NCBI RefSeq assembly: GCF_030812475.1
Contig: NZ_JAUSSR010000002.1
Span: forward strand, 186,001-250,000
DNA length: 64,000 nt
Origin: Pseudomonas lini
GTDB lineage: Bacteria > Pseudomonadota > Gammaproteobacteria > Pseudomonadales > Pseudomonadaceae
Reading direction: 5' to 3'
In this document: piece after piece, positions 47,288-55,828 of the stretch
Position numbering within the stretch: the first letter of the stretch is position 1
Layout of the letters: the number at the start of each line of letters is the position of its first letter
Made by a program: the position numbers and the translations under genes
Notes under the pieces: generated by a model
Told to the model about the DNA's origin: nothing
Databases searched by the model: none
What the model saw: the letters and a program-made list of their open reading frames with translations, nothing else

Positions 47288-48634
47288 TCAGCGTGACAAT
47301 GCTGGCGCTTTGCTGATCTGTGTGGAGTCCGCCCGTGCCTGGTTTACACATGTGACCGCCAAGGCTCCAATGAGGCCTGCGAGTGCGATCACCATGAAGT
47401 TCTGTTCAAGCGGCAAGGCCAGCGAGACGAGCCAGCCGATAAGCACTGGCGCAATGATTGCGCCGATTCGGCCGACACCGGACGCGAAGCCCACGCCTGT
47501 GGACCGAATTGAGGTCGGGTAGAAATCGCCCGCATAGGCGTAGGCGATCAATTGAGTGCCGAGGGTGGATGCGCCAACAATGAAGACGACCACGAACAAC
47601 AACTCGGTCGAGCGGGTGAAGCCCATTACAGTCAGCGCCACTGCGCCCACCACGTAGAATGAAACCAGCACATATTTGATGTTGAACTTGTCGCTGAGCC
47701 ATCCGCCGCCGAGCGCACCGACAATCGCACCGACGTTGAAAACGATAACGAAGTTAAGCGCCGAGCCCAGGCTGTGGCCCGACATGGCCATCAGCTTGGT
47801 CAACCATGAATTGAGCGCGTAGACCATGAACAGTCCAGTCATGAAGGCTGCCCAGATCATCACCGTACTGAAGCCACGGCCTTCGCTGAACAGTCCTTTG
47901 ATCGGGGCGTCGAGCGAGGCATCGTTCTTGGCAGGATTGCCCGCCAACACTGTCTGGCTGTCCAATGGATAAGTGGGGTTGATCCTTTTGACGAGGGTGC
48001 GCAATTCCTGCTGGCGACCCCGTTTGAGCAAGAACGCCATCGATTCCGGCATGGTCTTCAAGATAAACGGGATCAACAGCACGGGGAGGCCGGCGACGTA
48101 AAAGACCGACTGCCAACCGTGACTTTCGATCAGTTGCTTACCGGTGAGTGCGACCAGAATGCCGCCCACCGAGTAGCCAGCAAACACCAGGGTCACAAGC
48201 CGGGTACGAAGCTTCGCCGGCGAAAACTCGCCCATTTGTGCTGTAACGATCGGCAGGACGCCGCCGATTCCGAGCCCGGCGATGAAGCGGGCGATGCTGA
48301 AGCTGATCGGGTCGCTGGTGAGTCCCGCAGCCGCTGTGAACAGGCTGAACAACGCGACGCAGATGGCGATCATTTTCGGGCGACCGATACGGTCGGCCAG
48401 CGTCCCCAGAAAAATCGCACCCAGCATGGTTCCCAGCAGGGCCGAGCCGGCCATGATGCCAGCGCTGGTGGGGTCGATTCCCATGTCTTTCATTATGGCG
48501 GGCAATGCAGCCCCGACAACGGCAAGGTCGTAGCCGTCGATGACCAATATCAGCACGCACCAGAAAAGAATCAGCCGATGGAAGCTGTTGAATGTTGACT
48601 CGCCTGCGAGCGCATAGACGTTCATTGGTTGCAT
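47288..48634 (-). CDS. MFS transporter, AAHS (benzoate/4-hydroxybenzoate) type
   Basis: A 448-residue 12-TM carrier. The first helix carries LILVIDGYDLAVVGAALP with the DGxD motif of aromatic acid:H+ symporters, followed by GTLADRIGRPKM in the TM2-TM3 loop and GGVLPIVTAQMGEFSPAKLR. The start at 48634 has a strong GAAGGAGA just upstream. It is the first gene of the transporter-nitroreductase-ligase set, downstream of an AraC regulator, and probably imports an aromatic or other cyclic carboxylate. Confidence 0.92.
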   Translation of the reverse strand: MQPMNVYALAGESTFNSFHRLILFWCVLILVIDGYDLAVVGAALPAIMKDMGIDPTSAGIMAGSALLGTMLGAIFLGTLADRIGRPKMIAICVALFSLFTAAAGLTSDPISFSIARFIAGLGIGGVLPIVTAQMGEFSPAKLRTRLVTLVFAGYSVGGILVALTGKQLIESHGWQSVFYVAGLPVLLIPFILKTMPESMAFLLKRGRQQELRTLVKRINPTYPLDSQTVLAGNPAKNDASLDAPIKGLFSEGRGFSTVMIWAAFMTGLFMVYALNSWLTKLMAMSGHSLGSALNFVIVFNVGAIVGALGGGWLSDKFNIKYVLVSFYVVGAVALTVMGFTRSTELLFVVVFIVGASTLGTQLIAYAYAGDFYPTSIRSTGVGFASGVGRIGAIIAPVLIGWLVSLALPLEQNFMVIALAGLIGALAVTCVNQARADSTQISKAPALSR

Positions 48635-48957
48635 ATCGTGTCTCCTTCGATTTTATTGTTGTTGGTGAAGTGCACTGGCTGGCGTACCTCAAGTTGGACG
48701 CCGAAACGTCAGCTTGATGGCGTCGACCTCCAGCCGTTTATTCAGGGGAGGACAGCGGGTTGGTGGCCATTCTAGGTAGGCGATTTGGGGCCGCCCATGC
48801 CTGGCGGCACCAACTTGTGTGAGCTGTTTGGGCATGTCCGGGACGCCAGCGAATTGAACGCCGGCAACAGGGCGACAAGTTGGCAGGCACGACAGCCAGG
48901 ACGGTGCCTGGCCGACGTGAATAGAGCGGGAAAGGGGAGCGTGGTATTAAAGCGGCA
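48635..48957. other. Intergenic region upstream of the AAHS transporter gene
   Basis: A 323-bp gap between the AraC stop and the transporter start. It must hold the promoter of the transporter operon, but no clear -35/-10, operator palindrome, hairpin or small gene was recognised beyond the ribosome site GAAGGAGA. Confidence 0.5.
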
Positions 48958-49974
48958 TTACTCGTCGCAATGGTTGCGCCGATAGGCGCCCGGGTTGACT
49001 CCCGTCCACTTTTTGAACGCGCGGTGAAAAGCGCTGGTTTCTTGAAAGCCGGTCTCTGCCGCGACTTCGGTCACCGTCAGGTCACCGCGCGAGAGCAGGT
49101 CAATGGCCATATCACGACGTAAATCATCTTTGAGGTTCTGATAATGGGTACCTTCTGCTTGCAGCCGGCGCTGCAAGGTCGAGTTGGACATGCGCAGTAC
49201 AATGGCCAGCTCGTCTCTTTCTGGCCACTTGTCAGGGCTCAACCCTCGCAAACGACGTCTTATCTGCGCACTGATACTGTCGTCGTTGCGGTATTTGACC
49301 AAAAGGCACGCGGGGGACTCTTTTAGAAATGCGCTGAGACTGGCAGGCGTCTGTGCAATTTTCATATCCAGGAATTTTTTGTCGAAGCTGACCTGGGTCA
49401 TGGGTGCGTCGTAATGAATGTCTTCACAAAAGCGCATTCGATAGTCGCTTTCATCGGCAGGCTTCTGGACGCGGAAACTTAGCGCCCGCAATGGAATGCG
49501 TTGGTTAACCAGCCAACACGCCAGGCCATGCACCAGGATAAACCAGGTACCGTAGGCGAACAGACGCCGCAAGCTCCCGTCATCCTTCAGGATGATGCAG
49601 GCTTGATCCTCCTTGATCTGTAATGCTCCGTGAATGTCATCGAGTACCAGCCGCAAGAACGAAAGCATCCGCTGCAAAGCCTGGCCCAAAGTGTCGCAAG
49701 CGATGAGTGCATGGCACATCAGTTTGAAGCTGCCACGTCGCATAGGATGGCTGTCGATACCGAAAAATTCGTCATCCAGGAGATCCGCCAATTCGACCCA
49801 CAGCCTGGCAAAGGAGCTGGCTGAAACTCTTGCTCGTGGCGCGTCGAGCAGCTGAGGATCGATGTCGGCATTCTCTAATGCACGTGCCACATCGATGCCT
49901 CGCTGCCTGGCGCTGTAGAGCGCTTCATGCACGAGTGCAATTGACGTGGTTCCTTTGTCCTGGGACGTAGCCAT
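48958..49974 (-). CDS. AraC-family regulator (OruR/arabinose-binding-domain type)
   Basis: A 338-residue regulator. The N-terminal domain (about 20-210; SSFARLWVELADLLDDEFFGIDSHPMRRGSFKLMCHALIACDTLGQAL) is of the type seen in OruR and ArgR-like AraC proteins. The C-terminal AraC DNA-binding domain carries both HTHs (RDELAIVLRMSNSTLQRRLQAEGTHYQNLKDDLRRDMAIDLLSRGDLTVTEVAAETGFQETSAFHRAFKKWTGVNPGAYRR). It lies upstream of the AAHS transporter on the same strand and is the likely activator of the transporter-nitroreductase-ligase genes. Confidence 0.92.
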   Translation of the reverse strand: MATSQDKGTTSIALVHEALYSARQRGIDVARALENADIDPQLLDAPRARVSASSFARLWVELADLLDDEFFGIDSHPMRRGSFKLMCHALIACDTLGQALQRMLSFLRLVLDDIHGALQIKEDQACIILKDDGSLRRLFAYGTWFILVHGLACWLVNQRIPLRALSFRVQKPADESDYRMRFCEDIHYDAPMTQVSFDKKFLDMKIAQTPASLSAFLKESPACLLVKYRNDDSISAQIRRRLRGLSPDKWPERDELAIVLRMSNSTLQRRLQAEGTHYQNLKDDLRRDMAIDLLSRGDLTVTEVAAETGFQETSAFHRAFKKWTGVNPGAYRRNHCDE

Positions 49975-49991
49975 AGTTCTCCAGATTGATG

Positions 49992-50957
49992 CTACTTACA
50001 GTTGCCCGCTTTCCGATATCCCGCCGCCTGGGCTCCAGATTCAGAATCAAAGGTTATCTGGTTTTTCGCCGACACCTGACCATAACCTGGGCACCCCATT
50101 GACAGGTGATAGATCTGGCTTTTCCGGTTGCCAATGATCGCACCTGCTCTGCTTGTGCTCGCCAGGGACGGCGGGGCTGCTGCTCGCGGGGGATTCACAG
50201 GAATGGCGCTAACCACTCCATCGCCAACCACCTTGTATCCTTGCGTCCATCGACGGTCACCGGTTACGAACGGATTGGAATACCCCATGATTGCCGCAAT
50301 GCGCCTGTCACGCTCTTTCTCCCAAGCCGAAACGGGGTGCTGTTTGTCCCAGGCCATCAGGAGCTGTTGCTGCTGGCGAGACATGTTCAGATTGTATCGG
50401 TCGAACATGTAAAAGGTTGTCCTGGCGACCAGCCCCTTAACCTCGTCACGCGGTTCCGCCGATCGTTGATCGAAATCGACTCGCGTTTTGCACTGCCCAT
50501 ACTGCGGCGCTACGCCGGAGGCCATACCGTAGTTGAAATTGCTGCGATCGCCGTTCACCTCTCCAACGGATGGGTAGAGGTTGAACAGGTCTGCCTCCAT
50601 TGCTCGAAAAACCGGATCATCGTCTACGCAGTGCTCTCGACCACCGTTCTGCCAGCATTGGCGTTGATTACCGAATGTCCAGGCAGGAACGATGTGTTCC
50701 CACTCAGTCCGTTCAGCACGGTTCTGTTGTTTCCTGGTTTGATAGCCGCAAGACTCCGCGTCAATCCGGCCACCCGACTTGCCTACCCATGTCCACTTGC
50801 AGCCACAATACAATTCGCCAAAGGCACTGTTCGCCTGGTCGAGGTAGATCTTTTGTTTTGCGATGACCTTGGCTTCTGAAAAGTTCGAAGGAGGGCTTGA
50901 GAAGGCGGGGGTGATGACCGAGAGGGTCAGTGCTACTACGGAAAGCAGTTTTTTCAT
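49992..50957 (-). CDS. Secreted endonuclease I (EndA/NucM family) with C-terminal Ada-like zinc domain
   Basis: A 321-residue exported nuclease. Starting at 50957 gives a good signal peptide (MKKLLSVVALTLSVITPAFS); a GTG 30 bases upstream would extend it needlessly. The endonuclease I core has the catalytic segment RTEWEHIVPAWTFG, the Cys-rich NQRQCWQNGGREHCVDDDPVF, and DLFNLYPSVGEVNGDRSNFNYG. After about residue 255 a Pro/Ala linker leads to a small domain, GNRKSQIYHLSMGCPGYGQV, similar to the Ada metal-binding fold seen at the ends of other secreted nucleases. It degrades extracellular or periplasmic DNA. Confidence 0.92.
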   Translation of the reverse strand: MKKLLSVVALTLSVITPAFSSPPSNFSEAKVIAKQKIYLDQANSAFGELYCGCKWTWVGKSGGRIDAESCGYQTRKQQNRAERTEWEHIVPAWTFGNQRQCWQNGGREHCVDDDPVFRAMEADLFNLYPSVGEVNGDRSNFNYGMASGVAPQYGQCKTRVDFDQRSAEPRDEVKGLVARTTFYMFDRYNLNMSRQQQQLLMAWDKQHPVSAWEKERDRRIAAIMGYSNPFVTGDRRWTQGYKVVGDGVVSAIPVNPPRAAAPPSLASTSRAGAIIGNRKSQIYHLSMGCPGYGQVSAKNQITFDSESGAQAAGYRKAGNCK

Positions 50958-51248
50958 TGGACAGCTTAAGTAATTGAAAGGAAACACATTATACGCACGA
51001 CTTCACAGCTGCCGATGGAGAACGGGGGATCTGAGATGGCGTGTCTCTTCCCCCAATCGCGGGAAGGACGTGCCTTCAGGTTAGAATGTTAACCAATGGC
51101 TATTCAGAAGAGCCCTCCACTCAGTTCGCGTAGTCGCGTCAAGCGGTTCCAGCGATCGAACCGTGCGACCACAACGGAAAAAGCTTTCAGGGCTTGAAAG
51201 CGCTTTTCTACGCACTCACTGCTTATATTGAATAGATAAGGGAGCAAG

Positions 51249-51308
51249 ATGTTATTGCACGATTCGAGTCTTGAAAAACCCGTATACCACTCGTTTTTTG
51301 AAGAATGA
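51249..51308 (+). CDS. 19-residue ORF coupled to the thymidylate-kinase-like gene
   Basis: An ATG preceded by AAGGGAGCAAG begins a 19-codon frame (MLLHDSSLEKPVYHSFFEE). Its TGA overlaps the start of the kinase-like gene in an ATGA arrangement. It has a better ribosome site than the kinase-like gene itself, so it may drive that gene by translational coupling. It resembles no known peptide. The remaining gap 50958-51248 holds no recognised gene. Confidence 0.4.
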   Translation: MLLHDSSLEKPVYHSFFEE

Positions 51309-51913
51309 ATAGCTCGCTGTTTGTTTCTCTGGATGGACCCAAGGGCGCCGGCAAAACCACACTGTTGGAGGCCGTTACGAAAGTACTGAGGGCGGACAAC
51401 AAAAAGGTGATCCGACTTTCCGAGAGTAAAAGTGATCCCTATAGGGGTGAAACAATGGCCCTCGTCAACAAACTCGTCAGAAACCCCTCCCGGGATCTGG
51501 AGTTGGAGGTTTGTGAGCGCTTTGCTGATAGCCGTACCTGGATTTCGCAACACGTGCTGCCTGAACAGCCATCGGGCAGCATCGTCCTGATCGATCGCTG
51601 GTACCCGTCTGATGCCGCCTTTCGCCGGATAGTCCCGTTTGCAGAGATTCTACAGTTGAACCTCGATCGAAACGTGCGAGTGCCAGACCTGCATGTCGGG
51701 GTTATCACCGCCCCTGAAATTTCATGGGCGAGGGCCGCGGCACGGTCTCGTGGGTTGGGCAGTACTGTGATCCATAACCTGGAAGAGCATGTCGCTTGTA
51801 GCAATGCGTTCGAGCGGGCGATTGCAGATAACGGCTGGTTTTTATGCCGTAATGAAGGAACGATCGAAGACGCAACGATGCAGGTGGTTTCCGAGATCTA
51901 TAGAGTGCTTTGA
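51305..51913 (+). CDS. Thymidylate-kinase-like P-loop NTPase
   Basis: A 202-residue P-loop kinase of the dTMP-kinase/deoxynucleoside-kinase fold. The N-terminus FVSLDGPKGAGKTTLLEAVTKVL holds the P-loop, IDRWYPSDAAFRR is the DR(Y/W) motif, and SWARAAARSRGLGS is a LID-like basic segment. It is too divergent from housekeeping Tmk to be assumed the essential enzyme, and it has no pathway neighbour. It sits at the left edge of an IS66-scarred island next to a broken helicase gene, so an accessory or defence-related role is possible but unproven. Confidence 0.8.
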   Translation: MNSSLFVSLDGPKGAGKTTLLEAVTKVLRADNKKVIRLSESKSDPYRGETMALVNKLVRNPSRDLELEVCERFADSRTWISQHVLPEQPSGSIVLIDRWYPSDAAFRRIVPFAEILQLNLDRNVRVPDLHVGVITAPEISWARAAARSRGLGSTVIHNLEEHVACSNAFERAIADNGWFLCRNEGTIEDATMQVVSEIYRVL

Positions 51914-51987
51914 TGCCCGGCAGGCTAAGTTCGCTTCGCCGGTCTTGATGACGGTCGAGATAGATCGTTAGCAGGATCGAAGGGTGA

Positions 51988-52950
51988 TTTGTCGCCGCAT
52001 CGGGGTTAGCGTCCGGCGAAAACTCGGCTGCTAATCGAGTCAGGGCACTGCGCATGCTCCTGCTCGACGCGGCGGCACTCACAAGTCGAGGATGGCAAGT
52101 GCACACCCAAGTCGGTGTTTCCGCATTCAGAATCGATTTGGGCGTAATCGATCCCGATGCACCTGGTCGCTATCTGGCGGGTGTGGAGTGTGATGGGGCG
52201 ACCTACCATCGCAGCGCTACGGCGCGTGATAGAGACAAATTGCGTGAACATGTATTACGTGGGTTGGGCTGGGAGATTCTGCGGACTTGGTCGACTGATT
52301 GGTGGATCAATGCCGTTGGCACGGCTGATATTATCCACGAGCGTCTAACCGCTTTGCTCGTGTTGAGTCGAGCTCAACGCGCTGAGCATGAAGCCCGGGA
52401 AGAGGCTGCACGATTGCTGGTCGAAAATGCGGTGGAGGTTGTTTATTACCGAGAGTCCGATCCAGCTTTGATCGTTCAAGGGGTGGATCCGGATGCGTTT
52501 TTTGAGGCGAGTTACTCTGGCGTTTTAGGCGCACTCATCGAGCATGTGATTTGCGAAGAAGGACCTATTCTCGATGTGATTCTTGCCAGGCGTATTGCCA
52601 GAGCTCATGGTTGGGTACGTGCGGGTTCCAAGATTCGAGAAAGAGTGTCTGCGATGGCGAAGAACACTCATCGCGTGACAATGGATGATCTCGGCGAGTT
52701 TTACTGGCCGAGCCGTCACCCTGATGCCTCTACCGTCGTCTGTCGTAGACCCGGTGATGAGACGAGTATCCGACCAGTTGATGAGATCTGTAGTGCTGAG
52801 TTGATGGCGCTTGCTCGTGAGCTTCGTGCCAAAGGTAAAGCAGGGAGGGCATTACTGCACGCCATGGCGAGAGAGCTGGGACTTCAGAAACTGACCGCGT
52901 CCAGTCGACTGAGGCTCGAAAAAGCGAGCCAGGCAGAACAGAAGAAATAG
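51988..52950 (+). pseudogene. C-terminal relic of a large helicase/nuclease protein (DUF3320-type end)
   Basis: The frame is open from 51988 to a TAG at 52950. GWQVHTQVGVSAFRIDLGVI and YLAGVECDGATYHRSATARDRDKLREHVLRGLGWEILRTWSTDWW match the Vsr/MTES_1575-like restriction-endonuclease domain that ends large DUF4011/DUF3320 superfamily-1 helicase proteins. The next 200 residues look like the DUF3320-type tail. Helicase motifs are absent, so more than 1000 upstream codons are missing. The first ATG at 52054 might still allow translation of a free nuclease domain. It lies 24 bp from the IS66 left end. Confidence 0.7.
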
Positions 52951-52973
52951 GCTCGTTGCAAGCCCAGAGTATG

Positions 52974-52994
52974 GTAAGCGTCCGGCCAAGTCAC
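52974..52994 (+). repeat. IS66 left terminal inverted repeat
   Basis: Begins GTAAGCGTCCGGCCAAGTCA. The preceding AGAGTATG occurs again at 56827, beside the IS66-like ends there. Confidence 0.85.
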
Positions 52995-53073
52995 CTACCG
53001 AACTCCAGCATTAAGGGCGATGGTGTCCGCGTATTTTTAAGCGGACGCGATCGCCCTTATCGCCAGGATTTCC

Positions 53074-53391
53074 ATGCGCCAACGCAGCTCTTACCCCAAA
53101 CCATTCAAAGCCCAGGTCGTCCAGGAGTGCCTGCAACCCGGAGCGACGATTTCCAGCGTAGCCATCCATCACGGCATCAACGCCAACGTGATCCGCAAGT
53201 GGCTACCGACTTACCGGGATCAATCGCCTGCAACCTTGCCTGCTTTCGTTCCGGTAAAAACGGTACCAAGGCGAGCATCAGAAGAGATGGTGATCATCTC
53301 GCTGCCTCTGGGTGATAAATCCATCACCGTAAAATGGCCAGCCTCGGATCCGGACGGCTGCGCGTGTTTCATTCGTGGCGTGGCTCAATGA
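53074..53391 (+). CDS. tnpA: IS66 accessory protein TnpA
   Basis: A 105-residue transposase-like HTH protein. RQRSSYPKPFKAQVVQECLQPGATISSVAIHHGINANVIRKWLPTYRD is the expected DNA-binding segment of the first IS66 ORF. Its TGA overlaps the ATG of tnpB (ATGA), the normal coupling in this family. It assists TnpC in transposition. Confidence 0.93.
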   Translation: MRQRSSYPKPFKAQVVQECLQPGATISSVAIHHGINANVIRKWLPTYRDQSPATLPAFVPVKTVPRRASEEMVIISLPLGDKSITVKWPASDPDGCACFIRGVAQ

Positions 53392-53723
53392 TCCGCATTG
53401 ACTCCACCTGGCTCGCCACCGAGCCTATGGACATGCGCGCAGGCACTGAGACTGCGTTGGCTCGAGTGGTCGCGGTGTTCGGTGCGGCGAAGCCGCACTG
53501 TGCTTATCTGTTCGCCAACCGCCGCGCCAATCGTATGAAAGTGTTGGTGCATGATGGTGTGGGGATTTGGCTTGCCGCCCGGCGCTTGAATCAAGGTAAG
53601 TTTCATTGGCCAGGCCTCCATCGTGGGACGGAGGTCGAACTCGACCCCGAACAACTTCAGGCGCTGGTACTTGGATTACCCTGGCAACGAGTCGGTGCGG
53701 GCGGCGCAATTACATTGCTTTAA
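53388..53723 (+). CDS. tnpB: IS66 accessory protein TnpB
   Basis: A 111-residue IS66 Orf2 protein (MIRIDSTWLATEPMDMRAGTETALARVV...). CAYLFANRRANRMKVLVHDGVGIWLAARRLNQGKFHWP is the conserved core. The ATG at 53388 is coupled to the end of tnpA. It is required for IS66 transposition, but its biochemical role is unclear. A truncated copy of the same gene is at 62193-62358. Confidence 0.93.
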   Translation: MIRIDSTWLATEPMDMRAGTETALARVVAVFGAAKPHCAYLFANRRANRMKVLVHDGVGIWLAARRLNQGKFHWPGLHRGTEVELDPEQLQALVLGLPWQRVGAGGAITLL

Positions 53724-53773
53724 ATGTTGCCTCTTTTGCTGAAGCAGCGGGCTGCTTTGGTAAAATCCACACC

Positions 53774-55300
53774 ATGACTTCCTTGCCCGATCTCGACCAA
53801 ATGACCCACGAACAACTGCGCACACTGGCTGCGCAGTTGATGTCCAAGGTCGACACCCAGAGCCGAAAGATCCATCGTAATGAAACGATCATCGAGCAGC
53901 TCACTCACGAGATCGCCATCCTTAAACGCCACAAGTTCGCCAAGCGCAGCGAGCAGATCAGCCCGGCGCAAGGCAGCTTGCTCGACGACCTGCTCAATAC
54001 CGACCTCGAAGCCATCGAGTCCGAGTTAAAAGCTCTTCATCCCGCTCCTGCACAGACAGAGCCACGCCAGCAACCCAAGCGCGCGCCGTTGCCAGTGCAG
54101 TTCCCACGCACTGTGATCCATCACGAGCCGGACAACACCCAGTGCGCGTGCGGCTGCCAGCTTCAGCGCATCGGTGAAGACGTCAGCGAAAAGCTGGACT
54201 ACACACCGGGCGTGTTTACCGTCGAACAGCACGTTCGCGGGAAATGGGCCTGCCGGCAGTGCGAAACACTGATCCAGGCCCCGGTACCGGCGCAGGTGAT
54301 CGACAAGGGCATCCCCACTGCCGGCCTGCTGGCGCATGTGATGGTGGCGAAGTTCGCCGACCATCTGCCGCTGCATAGACAGGAGAAGATCTTCGGCCGT
54401 GCCGGCCTGGCCATACCGCGCTCGACACTGGCGCAGTGGGAGGGTCAAACCGGCGTGCAGCTCCAGCCCCTGGTCGATGCGCTGCGCGAAGTGGTGCTGG
54501 CCCAGCGCGTGGTTCACGCCGATGAAACGCCGGTACAAATGCTGGCGCCCGGCGAGAGGAAAACTCACCGCGCTTATGTCTGGGCCTACAGCACTACGCC
54601 GTTCTCGGCCTTAAAGGCCGTGGTCTATGACTTCAGCCCCAGCCGTGCTGGCGAACATGCGCGTAATTTCTTGGGCACCTGGAACGGCAAGCTGGTCTGT
54701 GATGACTTTGCCGGCTACAAAGCCAGCTTTGAGCTGGGCATTACCGAGATCGGCTGCATGGCCCATGCACGCCGTAAGTTCTTCGACTTGCATGTAGCCA
54801 ATAAAAGCCAATTGGCGGAGCAGGCGCTTCACTCGATTGGTGGGCTGTACGAAGTCGAGCGACACGCCAAGGAAATGAGCGACGAAGAGCGTTGGCGACT
54901 ACGCCAGGAAACGGCGGTGCCCATTGCTGAAAAACTGCATGAGTGGATGCTGGCCCAACGCGAGCTTGTGCCCGATGGTTCGGCTACGGCCAAGGCCCTG
55001 GATTACAACCTTAAACGCTGGTTAGCGCTGACGCGCTACCTTGAGGATGGGGCTGTACCCATCGACAACAACCAGATCGAGAACTTGATCCGACCGTGGG
55101 CGCTTGGGCGGTCGAACTGGTTGTTTGCTGGGTCGCTGCGCAGCGGCAAACGGGCGGCGGCGATCATGAGCTTGATCCAATCGTCGCGCATGAATGGGTA
55201 TGATCCGTATGCCTATCTCAAGGATGTGCTGACGCGGCTGCCGACGCAGCGGGCGAGTGAGATCGGGCAATTGCTGCCGCATCAGTGGGTGCCGGCCTAG
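53774..55300 (+). CDS. tnpC: IS66 transposase TnpC
   Basis: A 508-residue DDE transposase. The N-terminus is a coiled coil (MSKVDTQSRKIHRNETIIEQLTHEIAILKRHKFAKRSEQ), followed by a Cys-rich zinc segment (CACGCQLQ ... CRQCE). Catalytic-core positions are visible in VVHADETPVQML, LVCDDFAGYKASFELG and PIDNNQIENLIRPWALGRSNWLFAGS. The start at 53774 gives the family N-terminus; the open frame before it overlaps tnpB. The gene appears full length and uninterrupted. Confidence 0.95.
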   Translation: MTSLPDLDQMTHEQLRTLAAQLMSKVDTQSRKIHRNETIIEQLTHEIAILKRHKFAKRSEQISPAQGSLLDDLLNTDLEAIESELKALHPAPAQTEPRQQPKRAPLPVQFPRTVIHHEPDNTQCACGCQLQRIGEDVSEKLDYTPGVFTVEQHVRGKWACRQCETLIQAPVPAQVIDKGIPTAGLLAHVMVAKFADHLPLHRQEKIFGRAGLAIPRSTLAQWEGQTGVQLQPLVDALREVVLAQRVVHADETPVQMLAPGERKTHRAYVWAYSTTPFSALKAVVYDFSPSRAGEHARNFLGTWNGKLVCDDFAGYKASFELGITEIGCMAHARRKFFDLHVANKSQLAEQALHSIGGLYEVERHAKEMSDEERWRLRQETAVPIAEKLHEWMLAQRELVPDGSATAKALDYNLKRWLALTRYLEDGAVPIDNNQIENLIRPWALGRSNWLFAGSLRSGKRAAAIMSLIQSSRMNGYDPYAYLKDVLTRLPTQRASEIGQLLPHQWVPA

Positions 55301-55310
55301 CTTACACAAG

Positions 55311-55331
55311 GTGAGCTGGGCGGAGGCTTAC
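55311..55331 (-). repeat. IS66 right terminal inverted repeat
   Basis: Read on the minus strand it begins GTAAGCCTCCGCCCAGCTCA. It ends 5 bases before the stop codon of the minus-strand tautomerase gene, so the element sits immediately 3' of that gene without breaking it. Confidence 0.85.
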
Positions 55332-55336
55332 CTTTT

Positions 55337-55726
55337 TCATCCCCATAGTTTCTCCGCTTGCGGCACTCCGCCATAGCCATACGCCGTAGCACGCACGTCT
55401 ATGATGTGGACGTTCGAATGAGGGTGTACATTCCCAACGCGCTCTGAGAGCAAATCATACGACTCACGCTGATAGCGCCGTTTCTGCGCCACTGTGGTTG
55501 TCTCGTCGGTAATCGTGATCTCCAGGCGAAAGCTATTTCGCCCCAAGTTCTCAAGCGATTTACTGTCGATAAACCACAAACTAGGATCAACGAACCCAAC
55601 GATCACCATCGTTTGAGATGGCTGCTTGTCCAGAACGCGTGCAGTCAGTTCAGTCAGCTCGTGGCTGAGTTGGGACGCTAAGGCAGCATCAGGCGCCCCA
55701 GATAAGGTCAGGGTGATACCAGGCAT
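55337..55726 (-). CDS. Tautomerase-family protein
   Basis: A 129-residue tautomerase/MIF-superfamily protein. Met is followed by Pro (MPGITLTLSGAPDAAL), leaving Pro1 as the catalytic base, and VIVGFVDPSLWFIDSKSLENLGRNSFRLEITITDETTT and NVHIIDVRATAYGYGG fit the long-subunit form that contains two beta-alpha-beta units. The reaction is probably keto-enol tautomerisation; the substrate is unknown. It is divergent from a LysR gene over 102 bp. An IS66 element abuts its 3' end. Confidence 0.85.
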   Translation of the reverse strand: MPGITLTLSGAPDAALASQLSHELTELTARVLDKQPSQTMVIVGFVDPSLWFIDSKSLENLGRNSFRLEITITDETTTVAQKRRYQRESYDLLSERVGNVHPHSNVHIIDVRATAYGYGGVPQAEKLWG

Positions 55727-55828
55727 TTCAGTAATCCTCGTAAGTGATGTACCAGTAACTTAGCCTTTGAACATCATCCTAAAAAGCGGGAAAATCAGTG
55801 TTCATCTTCCTGTTTATCCGGAACTTGC

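Larger units (their letters stand above)
52974..55331 (+). mobile_element. Intact IS66-family insertion sequence
   Basis: A 2358-bp element with three ORFs in the order tnpA, tnpB, tnpC between imperfect terminal inverted repeats. The left end GTAAGCGTCCGGCCAAGTCA and the reverse complement of the right end GTAAGCCTCCGCCCAGCTCA agree at 17 of 21 positions. The 8 bases outside the two ends (AGAGTATG left, CTTTTTCA right) do not match, so the usual 8-bp target duplication is missing. Recombination or deletion at one end is likely. Confidence 0.9.

Noticed and set aside
51305..51913. Housekeeping thymidylate kinase
   Set aside because: It has the fold and P-loop but diverges from Tmk, and the usual Tmk neighbours (mltG, holB) are absent, so no tmk symbol is given.
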